NCBI RefSeq assembly: GCF_000497045.1
Contig: NW_015961949.1
Span: 434,001-498,000, forward strand
DNA: 64,000 nt
Source of the DNA: Kalmanozyma brasiliensis GHG001
Lineage: Eukaryota; Basidiomycota; Ustilaginomycetes; Ustilaginales
Reading direction: 5' to 3'
This document shows positions 63,127 to 64,000 of this stretch, in pieces. Both the position numbers and the translations under genes were made by a program. The notes below the pieces were generated by a model, which did no database searches, had not been told where the DNA came from, and worked only from the letters and a program-made list of their open reading frames with translations. Numbering within the stretch: the stretch's first letter is position 1; the number at the start of each line of letters is the position of its first letter.

Positions 63127-64000
63127 GTCGGCGAGAAAACCGGGGGCTGTCGACTTGGGAGATGAAGGACAGGAAGCTATCGTCTCAACGGCGATTCCTG
63201 TGTAGCTTTGTCGGGCCCAGAGGAGACGATGAATGACGACACGTCGAAAGGTCTCTCAGCAACACACACGAGACCAAAGGAGGTATTTGTACGCATCTCA
63301 TCTCTCGAGCCACAACGGCCTTGCAGACCGTCTCTGCGCAGGAAGAAACAAGGTTGAGCAGAATCTACGAGAAGAGCGGAAAGAACAAGACAAAGCGTTG
63401 ATGCGAAAAGACCATGCCGACTTATGAAGTCGCTTTTGCTCCCTCTGCGCCGTCAGATCTGAAATCGAGGCAGCAGAGCGCGATGGAAGAGTGGTGCTCA
63501 AGCAAAATGCCACGCGTGGGCCCGCTTTCGCGCTCAGACGGAGTGGAAATTGCGCTCCCACGCGTTGGCTGCACCGCCCCTTTCAAGAAGTCACACTCAG
63601 ACAGGCAGGCAATCGGCAGGCAGGCCAGATCGCCGCTCCCTTCCTGAGTGAGCTATTTTGAAATTTGGTCCAAAATCCCGAGGCAGCACATGAGTACATT
63701 CCTGAGCTGACAAGCGGTCAGCAAACACAGCAATGCACAGCTCACGAGTTCAAGACGGCACGCACGCAACCGTGCAGGTGTGAACAAGCCAAGCATCCGA
63801 TGGCCCGCTCTCGCCGAGCACCGCTAGCTCGCTCAAGCACCCACCAACCAACCCTTCCCATGCATCGAGGACGTCCTTTCCACTTCAGACCTCATCTCAA
63901 CCTCTCCCACCACCAACCTAGTTCGTCCGACGATTGCGTCCATCCGTCCAATCACGATTAGTCCCCGACGACGTGTTCAAGTGCTCGGCGCCGTATTGTA
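63127..64000. promoter_or_regulatory. Upstream region of paralogue C and right edge
   Basis: 874 bases. A block at about 63425-63490 (GTCGC-TTTTGCTCCCTCTGCGC-GTCA, then GAGGCAGCAGAGCGC) resembles the upstream blocks of paralogues A and B. GAAATTTGG lies near 63660. The last 170 bases are rich in C and A and could lead into a plus-strand gene beyond the edge. No gene was called. Confidence 0.5.

Noticed and set aside
62287..63165. 292-codon plus-strand open frame over tandem paralogue C
   Set aside because: It is antisense to a gene supported by paralogy to two neighbours; taken as a codon-bias shadow.

Overview
The window looks like nuclear DNA from a smut-type basidiomycete (Ustilaginales: Ustilago, Sporisorium, Pseudozyma or a relative). 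The evidence is long uninterrupted coding regions, only two introns that I can define (both GTAAGT...CTGAC...AG), GC-rich third codon positions, pyrimidine-rich leaders, and fungal families such as a Zn2Cys6 regulator, a Lag1 ceramide synthase, the pentafunctional AROM protein and septins. No tRNA, rRNA, transposon or CRISPR array was recognised.

Layout. 1-8.5 kb: an HMP-phosphate kinase (thiamine) cut by the left edge, divergent from URB1 (60S pre-ribosome factor, one intron). 8.5-17 kb: a DCR2-like membrane-anchored phosphatase, then two secreted proteins (a GMC oxidoreductase and a probably GPI-anchored alpha/beta-hydrolase-like protein with Gly at the nucleophile position). 17-23 kb: a zinc-cluster transcription factor and an allantoate-permease-type MFS transporter. 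24-29 kb: two sphingolipid genes head to head (LAG1 ceramide synthase and LCB3 long-chain-base-1-phosphate phosphatase). 29-33 kb: two ribosome-assembly genes head to head (RSA4 and RRP14). 34-39 kb: ARO1, intact in one exon. 39-45 kb: a multi-pass membrane protein, an orphan small protein with a good TATA box, and a GH32 fructan/sucrose enzyme without a signal peptide. 45-48.3 kb: a 3.3-kb gene-poor gap that contains a possible broken gene relic. 48-58 kb: a BAR-like protein with a very long disordered tail (one intron), Rab18, DPH3 and a CDC12-type septin.

58.5-63.1 kb: the most unusual part. Three paralogous genes lie in tandem on the minus strand. Each has three copies of a module marked by W-[WCL]-x-x-T-G-G, giving nine copies in all. 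I recognise no known family. The first two genes also share related downstream flanks, and all three share a related upstream block at a similar distance from the start codon. This looks like a local expansion with conserved regulation, and it is the best candidate here for an undescribed gene family.

Several neighbours share a process: sphingolipid metabolism (LAG1/LCB3), 60S assembly (RSA4/RRP14, plus URB1) and translation (DPH3). Many genes alternate in strand, giving divergent promoters and very tight convergent 3' ends.
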